DNA of 64,000 nucleotides from Rhodoferax sp. GTDB taxonomy: Bacteria; Pseudomonadota; Gammaproteobacteria; Burkholderiales; Burkholderiaceae_C. The stretch is taken from contig SSFF01000015.1 of assembly GCA_008015235.1 (NCBI GenBank), forward strand, positions 90,727 through 154,726, given 5' to 3'. Under the pieces are notes generated by a model. It was not told the origin of the DNA. It ran no database searches and saw only the letters and a list, made by a program, of their open reading frames with translations. A program made the translations under genes and the position numbers. Below are positions 45,701 to 56,178 of this stretch, piece by piece (position 1 is the first letter of the stretch; the number at the start of each line of letters is the position of its first letter).

Positions 45701-46740
45701 GCGTGGGCTTCAAGGCCCAGCGCCTGGCCAACCAGGTCTTGCGCCTGGCTGCGCGCAAGCAGACGAACAAGCCCCCGGCCACCGTGGGCACGGCCCCGGT
45801 GAAGGAACAGGTCATCCACTTCATCAACAAGAAGATGCCCGGTGGCCTGCCCAAGAAGACAGCACGTGCCCTCTTGGACATCGAGGACAAGGACTACGTC
45901 CCCATCATCCGCAATCCGCAGGCAACGACCACCGAGTCCGAGGCGGTGTTCTACTTCCCCGGCTGCGGCTCCGAGCGCCTGTTCAGCCAGGTGGGGCTGG
46001 CCACCCAGGCCATGCTCTGGCACGCGGGTGTGCAAACCGTGCTGCCACCGGGCTACCTGTGCTGTGGCTACCCGCAGCGTGGCAGCGGTCAGATGGACAA
46101 GGCCGAGAAGATGATCACCGACAACCGCGTGCTGTTCCACCGCGTGGCCAACACCCTCAACTACCTGGACATCAAGACCGTGGTGGTGAGCTGCGGCACG
46201 TGCTACGACCAGCTGCAGGGCTACAAGTTTGAAGAGATCTTCCCAGGCTGCCGCATCGTCGACATCCACGAATACCTGCTGGAAAAGAACATCACCTTGC
46301 CCGCAGGCCAGGGTGGATTCCTGTACCACGAACCCTGCCACAACCCGATGAAGCAGGGCGACTCGATGAAGACCGTGAAGGCCCTGGTGGGCGACAAGGT
46401 GCTCAAGAGCGAGCGCTGCTGCGGCGAATCCGGCACCCTGGGTGTGACCCGTCCCGACATCTCGACCCAGGTGCGCTTCCGCAAGGAAGAGGAAATCCGC
46501 AAGGGCGAGGCAGCATTGCGTGCCAGCGGCGCCGTCGGCGCGCAGGACAACGTCAAGATCCTCACCAGCTGCCCCAGCTGCCTGCAGGGCCTGAACCGCT
46601 ACGGCAACGACCTGCAGAACGGTCTGCTGGAAGCCGACTACATCGTGGTCGAGATGGCCAACCAGATCCTCGGCACCGACTGGATGCCGCAGTACGTGGC
46701 CAACGCCAACGCAGGCGGGATCGAGCGCGTACTCGTTTAA
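42799..46740 (+). CDS. DUF3683/FAD-linked oxidase/Fe-S (CCG) oxidoreductase, D-2-hydroxyacid dehydrogenase-like
   Basis: 1313 residues. N-terminal DUF3683 (about 15-110: [21 protein letters not shown]), an FAD_binding_4 domain (about 180-390: [37 protein letters not shown]), an FAD-oxidase C-terminal domain to about 780 ([31 protein letters not shown]), two [4Fe-4S] motifs ([11 protein letters not shown] about 843, [11 protein letters not shown] about 904), and two CCG domains ([20 protein letters not shown]). The architecture is that of a membrane-associated lactate/glycolate-type dehydrogenase feeding quinone. Residues about 782-801, the linker between the flavin and Fe-S halves, are encoded by repeat R6. 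Confidence 0.93.
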   Translation: MNAPTPLNQLLSAADPAAHGAERIREIPYNYTSFSDREIVIRLLGVRAWEQLNQLRGERRTGRSARMLYEVLGDMWVVQRNPYLQDDLLDNPRRRSLLVDALHHRLGEVQKRRTPEADPERDALVGALLQSATAAVEAFNAAFVEIAALRRKTEKLLTKLTAKDNVKFDGLSRVSHVTDATDWRVEYPFVVLTPDSEEEMAGLVKGCIDLGLTIVPRGGGTGYTGGAIPLTWKSAVINTEKLESMTEVQLVRLPGLEREVPTVWSEAGVVTQRVADAAERAGYVFAVDPTSMEASCIGGNIAMNAGGKKAVLWGTALDNLASWRMVTPNAEWLEVTRVNHNLGKIHDAEIASFTLQYFKADGKTPLRTERLDIPGASFRKEGLGKDVTDKFLSGLPGVQKEGTDGLITSARWVVHKMPAHTRTVCLEFFGNAKDAVPSIVEIIDFMFAEAKRTGVVLAGLEHLDDRYLKAVGYATKSKRAQALGGNGLPKMALFGDISGDDADAVARATSEVVRIANSRNGEGFIAISPEARKKFWLDRKRTAAISRHTNAFKINEDVVIPLPRMAEYTDGIERINIELSLQNKLALCDALIEFFEAGNLPLGKSDDASEIPATELLQDRVVQALGLVREVRAQWQDWLDRVEELFPQLQDHSLRASWKVQLRNPLQRIFTGAEFEPTMVQLNAIQQRVLKGRVWVALHMHAGDGNVHTNIPVNSDDYAMLQAAHGAVKRIMVLARSLGGVISGEHGIGITKLEFLTDEELAPFTAYKAKVDPEGRFNKGKLLRNQEQSGQSESGLDANLASNAVTYADLTNAYTPSFGLMGHESLIMQQSDIGAIADSVKDCLRCGKCKPVCSTHVPRANLLYSPRNKILATSLLVEAFLYEEQTRRGISIRHWEEFEDVADHCTVCHKCYTPCPVKIDFGDVTMNMRNLLRKMGKKRWRPGNAAAMFFLNATNPDTIKLVRSAMVGVGFKAQRLANQVLRLAARKQTNKPPATVGTAPVKEQVIHFINKKMPGGLPKKTARALLDIEDKDYVPIIRNPQATTTESEAVFYFPGCGSERLFSQVGLATQAMLWHAGVQTVLPPGYLCCGYPQRGSGQMDKAEKMITDNRVLFHRVANTLNYLDIKTVVVSCGTCYDQLQGYKFEEIFPGCRIVDIHEYLLEKNITLPAGQGGFLYHEPCHNPMKQGDSMKTVKALVGDKVLKSERCCGESGTLGVTRPDISTQVRFRKEEEIRKGEAALRASGAVGAQDNVKILTSCPSCLQGLNRYGNDLQNGLLEADYIVVEMANQILGTDWMPQYVANANAGGIERVLV
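45144..45201 (+). repeat. Dispersed ~57-bp repeat, copy R6 (inside the DUF3683 gene)
   Basis: GCTCCGAAATCAGGAGC is a diverged left palindrome; the right half GCGGGCTGGATGCCAATTTG matches the family tail well. It is in frame and free of stops, at the junction of the FAD-oxidase and Fe-S halves. Confidence 0.55.
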
Positions 46741-46758
46741 AATTCACCCCATCCCTAC

Positions 46759-46792
46759 AGCCGCCCCGAACCCTCGGGGCGGCTTTGTTTTT
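46759..46792 (+). terminator. Terminator after the DUF3683 gene
   Basis: An 11-bp stem AGCCGCCCCGA / TCGGGGCGGCT with ACCC loop is followed by TTGTTTTT. It separates the oxidoreductase from the GNAT gene, whose ATG is 15 bp further. Confidence 0.93.
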
Positions 46793-46806
46793 GTCAGGTT
46801 GTCAAC

Positions 46807-47334
46807 ATGTCCGATTTCTCTCTCTACACCGTCCGTGAAGCCACCATGCGCGATGCCAAGGCCGTGGCCGCCGTGCACAACGCCAGCCTGCAGGCAGCGC
46901 TCGAACCCTGGTGCGACCCCGCCGCCATTCCTGCCGTGCCGGTGGAAAAGCGTGCCGCCTACTGGAAAGAGGCCATCGAATTCATCGAGCCCCAGGTGCA
47001 TGTGGCCTGCATGGGCGACGAGATCGTGGGTTTTGTCGGTTTCGACCGTTCGCGCGACCCCAAGACCCCCAACACCATGGGCGAGATCTGGGCCATCTAC
47101 GTGCACCCCGACCACTGGAGTGGCGGTGCCGGTCTGGCGCTGTGGGATGCGGCACGCGAAGCACTCATCGACGAAGGTTGCACGGCCGTGAGCGCCTGGC
47201 TGCCCATCGGCTGCGAGCGCACCATGCGCTTCTTTGACCTGGCCGGCTTCAAGCGCGAGATGAACACCGCCCGCACCACGCCCTCGGCCCAAGGCAAGAT
47301 CGAGGAAATGCGCGTCAAGCGCAGCATCGTCTGA
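46807..47334 (+). CDS. GNAT-family N-acetyltransferase
   Basis: 175 residues. The acetyl-CoA-binding signature is degenerate but positioned correctly (IWAIYVHPDHWSGGAGLALWDAAREAL), with FFDLAGFKRE near the C-terminus. Substrate unknown. It stands alone between two terminators. Confidence 0.9.
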   Translation: MSDFSLYTVREATMRDAKAVAAVHNASLQAALEPWCDPAAIPAVPVEKRAAYWKEAIEFIEPQVHVACMGDEIVGFVGFDRSRDPKTPNTMGEIWAIYVHPDHWSGGAGLALWDAAREALIDEGCTAVSAWLPIGCERTMRFFDLAGFKREMNTARTTPSAQGKIEEMRVKRSIV

Positions 47335-47354
47335 CGCGCCGCCAAGGCCGGTCG

Positions 47355-47385
47355 AAAAAAACGCCGCAATTACGGCGTTTTTTTT
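47355..47385. terminator. Terminator between gnat gene and yebC
   Basis: AAAAAACGCCG / CGGCGTTTTTTTT with loop CAATTA. Runs of A and T on both sides allow function in both directions for the converging genes. Confidence 0.88.
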
Positions 47386-47445
47386 GCTATGAATAATGTA
47401 GCTAGATGCGATTATTTCATGCGGGCTAAAGCCCGAAATTGCATG
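47386..47445 (+). repeat. Dispersed ~57-bp repeat, copy R7 (intergenic)
   Basis: GCTATGAATAATGTAGC, then GATGCGATTATTTCATGC and a small stem CGGGCT-AA-AGCCCG, then AAATTGC. It occupies the converging intergenic space between the GNAT gene and yebC, ending 4 bp before the yebC stop. It is the copy least constrained by coding and the best reference for alignment. Confidence 0.72.
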
Positions 47446-47448
47446 TAA

Positions 47449-48162
47449 TCAACCGGCCAGCGCGACGTACACGTTCTGCACGTCGTCGTTGTCGTCGATG
47501 GCGGCCAGGAAGGCTTCCACTTCTTCCAGGGCTTCGGCGCTCAGGCTGGCCGGGTCCACCGGGTTCTTGGGCTTGTAGCCGAGCTTGGCGGTCAGCACCG
47601 TGAAGCCCTGGGCTGGTAGCGCACGGCTCACCAGGTCGAGGTCGGTGGGGTCGGTCAGGAAAAGCGTGACACCCTCTTCGTTGGGGGCCTCGAAATGCTG
47701 TGCACCGGCTTCGATGGCGGCCACTTCCGGGTCGGCGCCGGGCTGCGCAGGTTCGGCTTCGATCATGCCCACGTGGTCAAAGTCCCAGGCCACCGAGCCC
47801 GAGGTGCCGAGCTGGCCCTTTCGGAACAGCACGCGCATTTCGGGGGCGGTGCGGTTCACGTTGTCGGTCAGGCACTCCACCATCACGGCCACGCGGTGCG
47901 GGGCAAAGCCTTCGTAGAGCACGATCTCGTAGTTCACCGCGTCGGCTCCCACGCCGCTGCCCTTCTTGATGGCCCGGTCCAGCGTGTCCTTGGGCATGGA
48001 GGCCTTGCGGGCCTGCTCCACGGCCAGACGCAAGCGGGCGTTGGAGTCCGGGTCGGCGCCGCTGCGGGCAGCGACCGTGATTTCCTTGACCAGTTTGGTA
48101 AACAGCTTTCCTTTGGCATTGGCGACCAGCGCCTTGCCCTTGGCTTTCCATTGCGCGCCCAT
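47449..48162 (-). CDS. YebC/PmpR-family translation/transcription factor
   Basis: 237 residues. N-terminus [20 protein letters not shown] identifies the YeeN-like branch; [20 protein letters not shown] and the ...[14 protein letters not shown]-terminus are shared by the whole family. YebC members were first described as DNA-binding regulators and more recently as factors that relieve ribosome stalling. It is downstream of the KAS III gene by 24 bp, same strand. Confidence 0.93.
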   Translation of the reverse strand: MGAQWKAKGKALVANAKGKLFTKLVKEITVAARSGADPDSNARLRLAVEQARKASMPKDTLDRAIKKGSGVGADAVNYEIVLYEGFAPHRVAVMVECLTDNVNRTAPEMRVLFRKGQLGTSGSVAWDFDHVGMIEAEPAQPGADPEVAAIEAGAQHFEAPNEEGVTLFLTDPTDLDLVSRALPAQGFTVLTAKLGYKPKNPVDPASLSAEALEEVEAFLAAIDDNDDVQNVYVALAG

Positions 48163-48186
48163 GGCGATTCCTTACGAGAGAGGGGT

Positions 48187-49305
<1,119 letters not shown>

Positions 49306-49391
49306 GGTGGGAGGAGGGAGCTAGGAGCGTGAATCGGTGCGCAGGGGGCTGCGCTGGTGCGGCGATTATCGCCGCTGCGCCGGGGCCCCGG

Positions 49392-49862
49392 TCAGGCTTC
49401 GCCGCCCAGCGTCTGGGCAATGGCGTCGATGTATTGCTCGGTCAGGGACTCGAACTCGAATTCCACGATGGGCTCGGCCACGGATTTCATCAGTCCAGGC
49501 AGGGGCAGGTCCACGCTGCCATTGATCTCCAGCACCAGGCGGGTAAAGCCCGGGTGCTCGGTGATGGTCCAGCTGCCGGCCACGCGTGCATTGCCCTCAC
49601 CGGCGACCGGGGTCCAGGTGACCGTGCCCTTGGACTTGTTGGCCACGTACTTGGAGGCATAGACGGTCTGCACATGGACCGGGCCGCTACCCACGGGTTC
49701 CATTTCCCAGCGGTAGGCGTTTTTGCCCAGGTCCTCCAGGTGGGCCAGTTTCGGGTAGTGGCTGGCGGAGCGCGGCACGTCGCTGAGCAGCGCAAAGGCT
49801 TCCTTGGCACTGGCCTTCACATCAAATTCATAGGCCAGGTGCAGGTCGATGGTCAGGGACAT
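49392..49862 (-). CDS. SRPBCC-family (polyketide cyclase/START-like) protein
   Basis: 156 residues. The hydrophobic-pocket fold is indicated by YEFDVKASAKEAFALLSDVPRSASHYPKL at the N-terminus and the amphipathic C-terminal helix LTEQYIDAIAQTLGG. Likely binds a lipid or hydrophobic ligand; no function assigned. GGAGG lies upstream of the ATG MSLTIDLH. Divergent from the acetyl-CoA hydrolase gene. Confidence 0.85.
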   Translation of the reverse strand: MSLTIDLHLAYEFDVKASAKEAFALLSDVPRSASHYPKLAHLEDLGKNAYRWEMEPVGSGPVHVQTVYASKYVANKSKGTVTWTPVAGEGNARVAGSWTITEHPGFTRLVLEINGSVDLPLPGLMKSVAEPIVEFEFESLTEQYIDAIAQTLGGEA

Positions 49863-49957
49863 GGGGAAACCTCCGTGGTGTGTTGCAAGGCGCATCGTAT
49901 ACCGGTGCTGCCTGTAATTTCCGTGCAATAGAGTCGGCTATTGGGGCTGAGAAAAGC

Positions 49958-49971
49958 TTGATGCACATCAA
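49958..49971. promoter_or_regulatory. FNR/CRP-type box TTGAT-N4-ATCAA
   Basis: TTGATGCACATCAA is a perfect match to the FNR/Anr consensus dyad. It is centred about 72 bp upstream of the acetyl-CoA hydrolase start at 50037, a normal activator position, in the divergent region with the SRPBCC gene. Confidence 0.75.
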
Positions 49972-50036
49972 TCAGTGCCCCGTGTCGCCCGCCGCATACT
50001 GGAGCATTGACATACACAAACGAATGAGGAGAGCGC

Positions 50037-52151
50037 ATGACCTTGTATATCGATTCCCTGGAAGCCTGCGTGGACCACATCCTGGATACCGTGGCGGGCG
50101 ACGTGGTGCTGGGTATCCCGTTGGGCGTGGGCAAGCCCAACCCACTGGTCAATGCCCTGTACCGCCGCATCAAGGGCAACCCGGTGCGTCGGCTGCGCAT
50201 CGTTACCGCGCTGTCGCTGGAGCGGCCCGTGGGCCACAGCGAACTGGAAAAGAACTTCCTGGAGCCTCTGGTGGAGCGGGTGTTCGAGGACTACCCCGAC
50301 CTCGACTATGTGAAAGACTCGCGTGCCGGCAAGCTGCCGCCCAATATCGAAGTGCGTGAATTCTTCATGAAGACCGGTGACTACCTGGGCAACGAAACTG
50401 CCCAGATGCACTACATATCCACCAACTACACCTTCGTGGCGCGCGACATGGCGGTGCAGGGCATGAACGTGATTGCCCAGGCGGTGGCGTCCAAGGACGA
50501 TACCAAGGGGCTGCGCCTGAGCCTGTCGAGCAACCCTGATGTGAGCCACGAGGTGGTGGACATCCTGCGTGCCAGCGGCAAGCCCATCATGGCCATCGGT
50601 GTGGTCAACCACAAGATGCCCTTCATGCCGAATGGTGCTGAGGTCGAACCCGACTTCTTCGATGTGGTGGTGACCGACCCCGCTGCCACCCACGCGGTGT
50701 TTGCGCCGCCCAACGGCAAGGTCACGGTGGCGGACTACGCCATCGGTCTGCATGCGTCCAGCTTGGTGGTGGACGGCGGCACCCTGCAGATCGGCATCGG
50801 TTCGCTGGGCGACGCCATCGGTCAGGCGCTGATCGTGCGCGACCGCAACAACGCCGAATACCGCCGCATTCTTGAAGACCTGTGTACCGATGGCATTGGC
50901 GGACGCGATACCAGCCGCTTTGAGCAGGGGCTGTACGGCTGCTCCGAGATGTTCGTCAATGCTTTTCTGAAGCTCATCGAGGCTGGCATCATCCGCCGCG
51001 AGGTCTATGACGACGCAGTGCTGCAGCAGCTGGTCAACGAAGGCAAGGCGGCCGGACACGCCGTCACGCCGGAGCTGTTGCAAGGCCTGGTCGACGCTGG
51101 CCGCCTGCGCTCCCCGCTGTCACAAGCCGACTTGGCCTTCCTGCAGCGCTTTGGCATTCTGCGCCCTGAAGTCGAATTGCATGGCGACAAATTGGTGCTG
51201 GGCGACAAGCGCTGCAGCGCCGAGTTGCTCGATGACGATGCGCTGCAATATGTGGGGGCGAACATGCTGGGCACGCGCCTCACAGGCGGCTACCACATGA
51301 CCGGCGGTTTCTTCCTGGGGCCGCGCGACTTCTACGAGCGCCTGCGCTCCATGCCCGAGCACGAGCTGGCCAAGATCGACATGACGCGCATCGGCTTCAT
51401 CAACCAGCTCTATGGCGACGATGCCCTCAAGCGCGCCCAGCGCACCAAGGCCCGCTTCATCAACACCACCATGATCGTGACGCTCCTGGGCGCCGCCGCC
51501 AGCGATGCGCTGGAAAACGGTCAGGTGGTCAGCGGTGTTGGTGGTCAGTACAACTTTGTGGCCATGTCGCACGCGCTGCCCGACGCCCGCCTCCTGATGA
51601 TGCTGCGCGCCACCCACGACAACAAGGACGGGCTCAAGAGCAGCATCGTCTGGAACTACGGCCATGTGACCATTCCGCGCCACCTGCGTGACATCGTCAT
51701 CACCGAATACGGCGTGGCCGACCTGCGTGGCCAGTCCGACAGCGACGTGGTCAAGCGCCTGATCCAGGTGGCCGACTCGCGCTTCCAGGGCGAACTCATC
51801 AAGCAGGCCAAGGCGCACGGCAAGCTGGAATCGGACTACGAACTGCCCGAGCGCTACCGCCACAACACGCCCCAGGCCCTGGCCGAAAAGCTCAAACCCT
51901 GGATGCAGGCCAAGCTGTTGCCCGACTTCCCCTTTGGCACCGACCTGACCGAAGACGAGATCCACATGGTCAAGGCCATGAAGAAGATGAAGCACGCCAG
52001 CCACCACCCGACCGAGCTGTTGTCGATGGTGATCAAGAGCCTATGGGAGGGCAAGGAGGCGCCGCCGGCTTACCTGGAGCGATTGGGCCTGGCGGAGGCG
52101 CGGGGGTTCAAGGAAGTGTTCATGCGCAGGTTGTTTGCGAACAACCTGTAA
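50037..52151 (+). CDS. Acetyl-CoA hydrolase/transferase family protein (long form)
   Basis: 704 residues. N- and C-terminal acetyl-CoA hydrolase/CoA-transferase domains: VVDGGTLQIGIGSLGDAIGQAL, TGGYHMTGGFFLGPRDFYERL, VSGVGGQYNFVAMSHAL, and VITEYGVADLRGQSDSDV. The extra length over the about 500-residue classical enzymes lies in the middle and in a Lys-rich C-terminal tail. It interconverts acetyl-CoA and acetate, possibly with another CoA acceptor. GAGGAG precedes the ATG, and a perfect FNR box lies upstream, so microaerobic control is likely. Confidence 0.92.
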   Translation: MTLYIDSLEACVDHILDTVAGDVVLGIPLGVGKPNPLVNALYRRIKGNPVRRLRIVTALSLERPVGHSELEKNFLEPLVERVFEDYPDLDYVKDSRAGKLPPNIEVREFFMKTGDYLGNETAQMHYISTNYTFVARDMAVQGMNVIAQAVASKDDTKGLRLSLSSNPDVSHEVVDILRASGKPIMAIGVVNHKMPFMPNGAEVEPDFFDVVVTDPAATHAVFAPPNGKVTVADYAIGLHASSLVVDGGTLQIGIGSLGDAIGQALIVRDRNNAEYRRILEDLCTDGIGGRDTSRFEQGLYGCSEMFVNAFLKLIEAGIIRREVYDDAVLQQLVNEGKAAGHAVTPELLQGLVDAGRLRSPLSQADLAFLQRFGILRPEVELHGDKLVLGDKRCSAELLDDDALQYVGANMLGTRLTGGYHMTGGFFLGPRDFYERLRSMPEHELAKIDMTRIGFINQLYGDDALKRAQRTKARFINTTMIVTLLGAAASDALENGQVVSGVGGQYNFVAMSHALPDARLLMMLRATHDNKDGLKSSIVWNYGHVTIPRHLRDIVITEYGVADLRGQSDSDVVKRLIQVADSRFQGELIKQAKAHGKLESDYELPERYRHNTPQALAEKLKPWMQAKLLPDFPFGTDLTEDEIHMVKAMKKMKHASHHPTELLSMVIKSLWEGKEAPPAYLERLGLAEARGFKEVFMRRLFANNL

Positions 52152-52198
52152 CACTCTGCTGGGGCTAGCCCTGGTCTGCGTTGTCCTGCACTCGCGCC

Positions 52199-53029
52199 TT
52201 ACAGCGGGCGTATGCTGCCCTTGAGTATGGTCGGGCTGTAGAAGCGCTGGAAGGCTTTCCAGACCTCACCGGAGCGTGCGGTGCGCTCCAGTGCATCCAG
52301 CAAGGTTGCGCGGTCTTGTGGATTCAGAGCGGTGTTGGACAGATACACACCGCTGTAGCCCCAAGGCAGTTCTTCCAGCGGCTCCACGCGCAGCCGGTCT
52401 TGCAGGTCGCGCACACGCTCGTCGTCCTGCACCGCGCCAGCCAGGATGGTGGGGGCCATGATGGTCACGTCGGCAGTGCCTGCCTTGAGCAGGCGGGCGA
52501 CGGACACCGCGTCCACATCCAGAATCAGACGCCCCTGCTTGCCCAATACGTTCACCAATTCCTGGTAGGCCGGGCCATAGTCAAAGCCCCGCACCAGTGC
52601 CACCTTGAGCGCGGAGTGGTCCATCAGCTCACGCAGTGACTTGATGGCGGGACGGTTCGACGGAAGAGATAGCAGTGTGGCACGGTTTTGCACCAGTGCC
52701 ACGAAGGTGCCATTCGCGTCGCGCCGGGGCGTTTTGCTGGCGGGTATCAGCAGGTCGGCCCTGCCGGTCTCGAACAGCATTTCCAGACGCGCGCGGGGCA
52801 CTTCGCTGAACGCAAAGCTGCAAGCTTCCTTGTCGGTCAGGCCACGCAACAGTTCGGGGTAGATGCCGCCAATGTTGTCGCCTTCGATCAGCACGCTCTG
52901 GCCGATGGGCGCCACCGGTACCTGTATTACCCGGGAGCATTTGGCCTGCGCGTCGGCAGCGCCCAGCGCCCCAAGGCCCAGGCAAAGGCCACACAGCAGG
53001 GTGCGCAACACGGTGCGGGTTCCAAACAT
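52199..53029 (-). CDS. Periplasmic solute-binding protein-like, family 3
   Basis: 276 residues with a signal peptide (about 1-28, ending ADAQA). The body resembles SBP_bac_3: GDNIGGIYPELLRGLTDKEACSFAFSEVPRARLEMLFETGRADLLIPA. No transporter genes adjoin it; orphan proteins of this type are frequent in Comamonadaceae. Similar in kind to the protein at 31084 but clearly diverged. Confidence 0.86.
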   Translation of the reverse strand: MFGTRTVLRTLLCGLCLGLGALGAADAQAKCSRVIQVPVAPIGQSVLIEGDNIGGIYPELLRGLTDKEACSFAFSEVPRARLEMLFETGRADLLIPASKTPRRDANGTFVALVQNRATLLSLPSNRPAIKSLRELMDHSALKVALVRGFDYGPAYQELVNVLGKQGRLILDVDAVSVARLLKAGTADVTIMAPTILAGAVQDDERVRDLQDRLRVEPLEELPWGYSGVYLSNTALNPQDRATLLDALERTARSGEVWKAFQRFYSPTILKGSIRPL

Positions 53030-53268
53030 GGCCAGAAAATACTCCGTTGGACTGGGGCGGCTCTCACCGTGGGTGACGGGCCAGCTTAGCAGGGATGTGT
53101 GGGTTTACAGGATTCTATGCAAACGCACCAAGCCCCTCAATGCTGGTCGAGACCAGTCTTTGCTTTCATCCTGCACCGTTGACCGCGGCCATGGACCTCG
53201 GTGCATCCCTTGACGCGGGCAGAACTGTTATCTACCACTTTCCCAGAGCGCAGCCTCCAAGCAAAGGC

Positions 53269-53763
53269 TCAGTGACTCCGCAGCCGCAACACCGTCAGCT
53301 GCAGCAGGCGCGCATCTGCACTCGCCCGGTGCCGGGTGATGGCACATTCCGCACACACCTGGTCCTTCACGCGGTGCCAGCGCTCGGCTTCATCGTCACT
53401 CAGCAGCCTGCGCAGGTTCTCCAGCTTGAAGCGTGGTTGCATTTCGGCGGCGTCGAACAGCAGGCCGATCCAGCTGTAGTCGTGGGCCCAGCCGTCGGAG
53501 TACACCACCTGGCCGGCCAGACGTTCGTTCAGGGCCTGGGCGACTTCGGAGGCTGGGCGGCCGCGCGCATGCAGCAAGTCGCGCGCAATGCCGTGCAGCT
53601 GCTCGGCCTGCGGGTCCCAGTGGGTCCAGTCGGACTCGGGGCGTACCAGGGTGCAGAACGATTGGCCGTCGGGCAGTACCAGGCCGACTTCGATCGGGTA
53701 GCTGCTGCGTCCGAAGCCCGAAGCTTCGATGTCGAGCACGGCCGGGGCGGTGTGGGGATTCAC
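53269..53763 (-). CDS. DEDD-family 3'-5' exonuclease-like protein
   Basis: 164 residues. The exonuclease motif I is LDIEASGFG (Asp11, Glu13), and downstream HDYSWIGLLFDAAE supplies motif II (Asp) and ITRHRASADARLLQ motif III with His and Asp. This fits RNase T/DnaQ-like nucleases; substrate unknown. The 239-bp gap to the solute-binding gene has no visible feature. Confidence 0.85.
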   Translation of the reverse strand: MNPHTAPAVLDIEASGFGRSSYPIEVGLVLPDGQSFCTLVRPESDWTHWDPQAEQLHGIARDLLHARGRPASEVAQALNERLAGQVVYSDGWAHDYSWIGLLFDAAEMQPRFKLENLRRLLSDDEAERWHRVKDQVCAECAITRHRASADARLLQLTVLRLRSH

Positions 53764-53803
53764 TGCGTACGCTCCGTGCTGTGCTCTGCGGTCCCGAGAG
53801 CGC

Positions 53804-56101
53804 TCATGTCAGCCCGGCCAGCACTGTGCGTTCGCCGCCGTTGGCGCGGGCGATCCACTCGCTGGCTTCGTCGGCACTCAAGGGCTTGGCAAAGTAATAG
53901 CCCTGCAGCACATGGCAGCCGGCTTCGGCGGCTGCGCGGGCATGCTCCTCGTTTTCTATGCCTTCGGCCACGACCTTCATGTGCAGCGCGTCGGCCAGTT
54001 CGCAGATGGCGCGCACCACGGCCACCGATTCGGGCTCGGGCAGCGGGTCGATCAGGCCCTTATCGATCTTGACGGTGTGCAGTCGCAGGGTGCGCAGCAT
54101 GTTCAGCGACGAGTAGCCTGTGCCGAAGTCGTCCATCGCCACTTCAATGCCCATGGCGCGCAGCTCCTGCACCTGGCTGATGGTCTGTTCCAGGTTCTGC
54201 ACCGCCGAGCTTTCGGTGATTTCCAGGGAAAGCCATGGCCCCTGTACGCCGGTTTCTTGAAGGATGCGCTGCACCATCTGCGGGAATTCGGGGTCGAGCA
54301 TCTGCAGCGGCGAGACGTTCACGGCCACCGGCACGCAGTTGCCGTAATGTTGGTGCCACTGGGCGATGCGCTCGCAGGCGGCACGCAGCAGCAAGGTGCC
54401 CAGGGCGCTGATCATGCCGGTGCGCTCGGCGGCGGCGATGAATTCCATCGGGGGGACCGGGCCAACGTGGGGGCGGTTCCATCGCGCCAGGGCCTCGAAC
54501 CCCAACAACGCGCCGCTGTGCGCGTCCACCTTGGGTTGGTACATCAGGCGGAACTCGTTGGTATCGATGCCTTTGCGCAGGGCCTGTTCGTGTTCCAGGA
54601 TGTTGCTGGAGCCACGTTCGAATTCCTTCTTGGCCAGCATGTGCGAGGTACCGGGGGTGCGCTTGGCCACGTGCAACGCGGCGTTGGCGGCCCGCAGCAG
54701 GGACTCGGCATCGCGCGCGCTGTGGGGGTACAGCGCAATGCCCATGGAAGCGTCCAGGAAGAACTTGCCACTGCGTGCACGCAGTGCCTTGGCAAACTGC
54801 TTGCGCACGTTGCCCGCAATCTCGACAGCGGTTTCGCCCCCACAGCCCAGGGGCGACAGGATGGCGAATTCGTCCTCGCTCAGGCGCATGACAGCGTAGT
54901 CCTGGGGCAGGGCTTCGCGCAGGCGCACGCCCACACTGACCAGGATTTCGTCGGCCACCGAATGTCCGTGGGCTTCGTTGAACAGCTTGAAGCGGTCCAG
55001 GTCCAGCAGCACCAGCACAAAAGGCAGTTCACCGGGTCGGCCCTGGCAGCGTTCGCGCAGGGTGTCGAGCATGGCGCTGCGGTTGGGCAGGCCGGTAAGT
55101 TCGTCACGCAGGGACTGTGCGGCCAAGGCCAGGTCGGCCTCGTGGCGCTGGGTTTCGTCGGTGACCAGCACCTGCAAGGCCGGTTCACCCCCCCAGTCAG
55201 AGCGGAAATACTGCACCCGCAACCACATCGGTGTGCCGTCCTGGCGCTGGCGCATGACCTGGTAGGTGACTTCGCGCTCCTGGCCGTTGATGACCTTTTT
55301 CTGCAGCTCCAGGACTCTTTTGCGCTCGGACTCGGGCACAGTCTGCATGACCACCTTGCCGGTGTTCTCGTCCAGCTGGGTGAGGCCATAGATGCTCAGG
55401 AACTGGGGGTTGGCATAGCGGATGACGCGCTGGTGCACCACAGCGATGCCTTGCAGGGAGCGTTCGGTCAGGCGCCAGAACTGGTCCTGCATGGCCCGCG
55501 TCCGGCTTTGGGTGCGTGACAAGGCGGCATACAGGAGCACCATGCCCAGCATCATGCGCAGGATGGCGCCGAGCGTGGCCAGCAGGGGCACGCCTTCGTC
55601 GCCCATGAGGACATAGACGAACTGGATGGCACCCAGCAACACCAGCAGCGGCCCCACCATCCGTTCGGCACTGTGCGCCGCACTCTTGCGCAACCAGTAG
55701 GCGCATAGGAAGCCGATGAAGGTGTTGATGCAGGCCACGCTGGTCTGGGTGAGCTGCAGGCCACCGATGCCGGCCGCCAGCAGGTTGGTGCCGGCAAAGA
55801 TGGCAAAGATCACCCAGATGCCGCGGCGTGTGAGGACATGGCCCGCAAGGTGGGCCGCGCCGGTAATGAGCAGGGTGGTGTAGGTGGCAGCTGCAATCGG
55901 CAGCATCCAGGTGGCCACGGTGGGCAGTCCGGTGCCGGGTTGGCGCGCGATGCTGTAGAACAGGGGCACCAGCAACTGCATCAGGTTGGCCCAGCCCAGG
56001 TACAGCGTGAACTGTTGGCTGCGGTCCCGGTACCACAGCAGTATCAGCGCCACGCCCATGACAAGGCTGACCGTGGCGTTGATAAAAAGCAGATAGTTCA
56101 T
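53804..56101 (-). CDS. Membrane GGDEF-EAL protein with PAS domain
   Basis: 765 residues. About six hydrophobic segments (2-210), a PAS domain (about 215-330: RSLQGIAVVHQRVIRYANPQFL), a GGDEF domain (about 345-500: RDELTGLPNRSAML, DLDRFKLFNEAHGHSVADEIL) whose signature reads SEDEF, and an EAL domain (about 520-750: GFEALARW, NVSPLQML, EITESSAV, DDFGTGYSSL, KIDKGLI). The intact EAL residues predict c-di-GMP phosphodiesterase activity; the degenerate SEDEF may make the GGDEF part a regulatory GTP-binding module. Divergent from the DUF808 gene. Confidence 0.93.
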   Translation of the reverse strand: MNYLLFINATVSLVMGVALILLWYRDRSQQFTLYLGWANLMQLLVPLFYSIARQPGTGLPTVATWMLPIAAATYTTLLITGAAHLAGHVLTRRGIWVIFAIFAGTNLLAAGIGGLQLTQTSVACINTFIGFLCAYWLRKSAAHSAERMVGPLLVLLGAIQFVYVLMGDEGVPLLATLGAILRMMLGMVLLYAALSRTQSRTRAMQDQFWRLTERSLQGIAVVHQRVIRYANPQFLSIYGLTQLDENTGKVVMQTVPESERKRVLELQKKVINGQEREVTYQVMRQRQDGTPMWLRVQYFRSDWGGEPALQVLVTDETQRHEADLALAAQSLRDELTGLPNRSAMLDTLRERCQGRPGELPFVLVLLDLDRFKLFNEAHGHSVADEILVSVGVRLREALPQDYAVMRLSEDEFAILSPLGCGGETAVEIAGNVRKQFAKALRARSGKFFLDASMGIALYPHSARDAESLLRAANAALHVAKRTPGTSHMLAKKEFERGSSNILEHEQALRKGIDTNEFRLMYQPKVDAHSGALLGFEALARWNRPHVGPVPPMEFIAAAERTGMISALGTLLLRAACERIAQWHQHYGNCVPVAVNVSPLQMLDPEFPQMVQRILQETGVQGPWLSLEITESSAVQNLEQTISQVQELRAMGIEVAMDDFGTGYSSLNMLRTLRLHTVKIDKGLIDPLPEPESVAVVRAICELADALHMKVVAEGIENEEHARAAAEAGCHVLQGYYFAKPLSADEASEWIARANGGERTVLAGLT

Positions 56102-56178
56102 GGCGGACGCAGACTGAGATGCCCATTGTGCGCCACTGCGGCGACAATGGCGGCTGTTCATGAATACGGAATTTCCCT

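Noticed and set aside
42583..46341. A 1252-codon open frame antisense to the DUF3683 oxidoreductase gene
   Set aside because: The plus-strand frame has clear FAD and Fe-S motifs. The antisense frame is His/Gly/Val-rich without domains, as expected from the complement of a high-GC coding gene.
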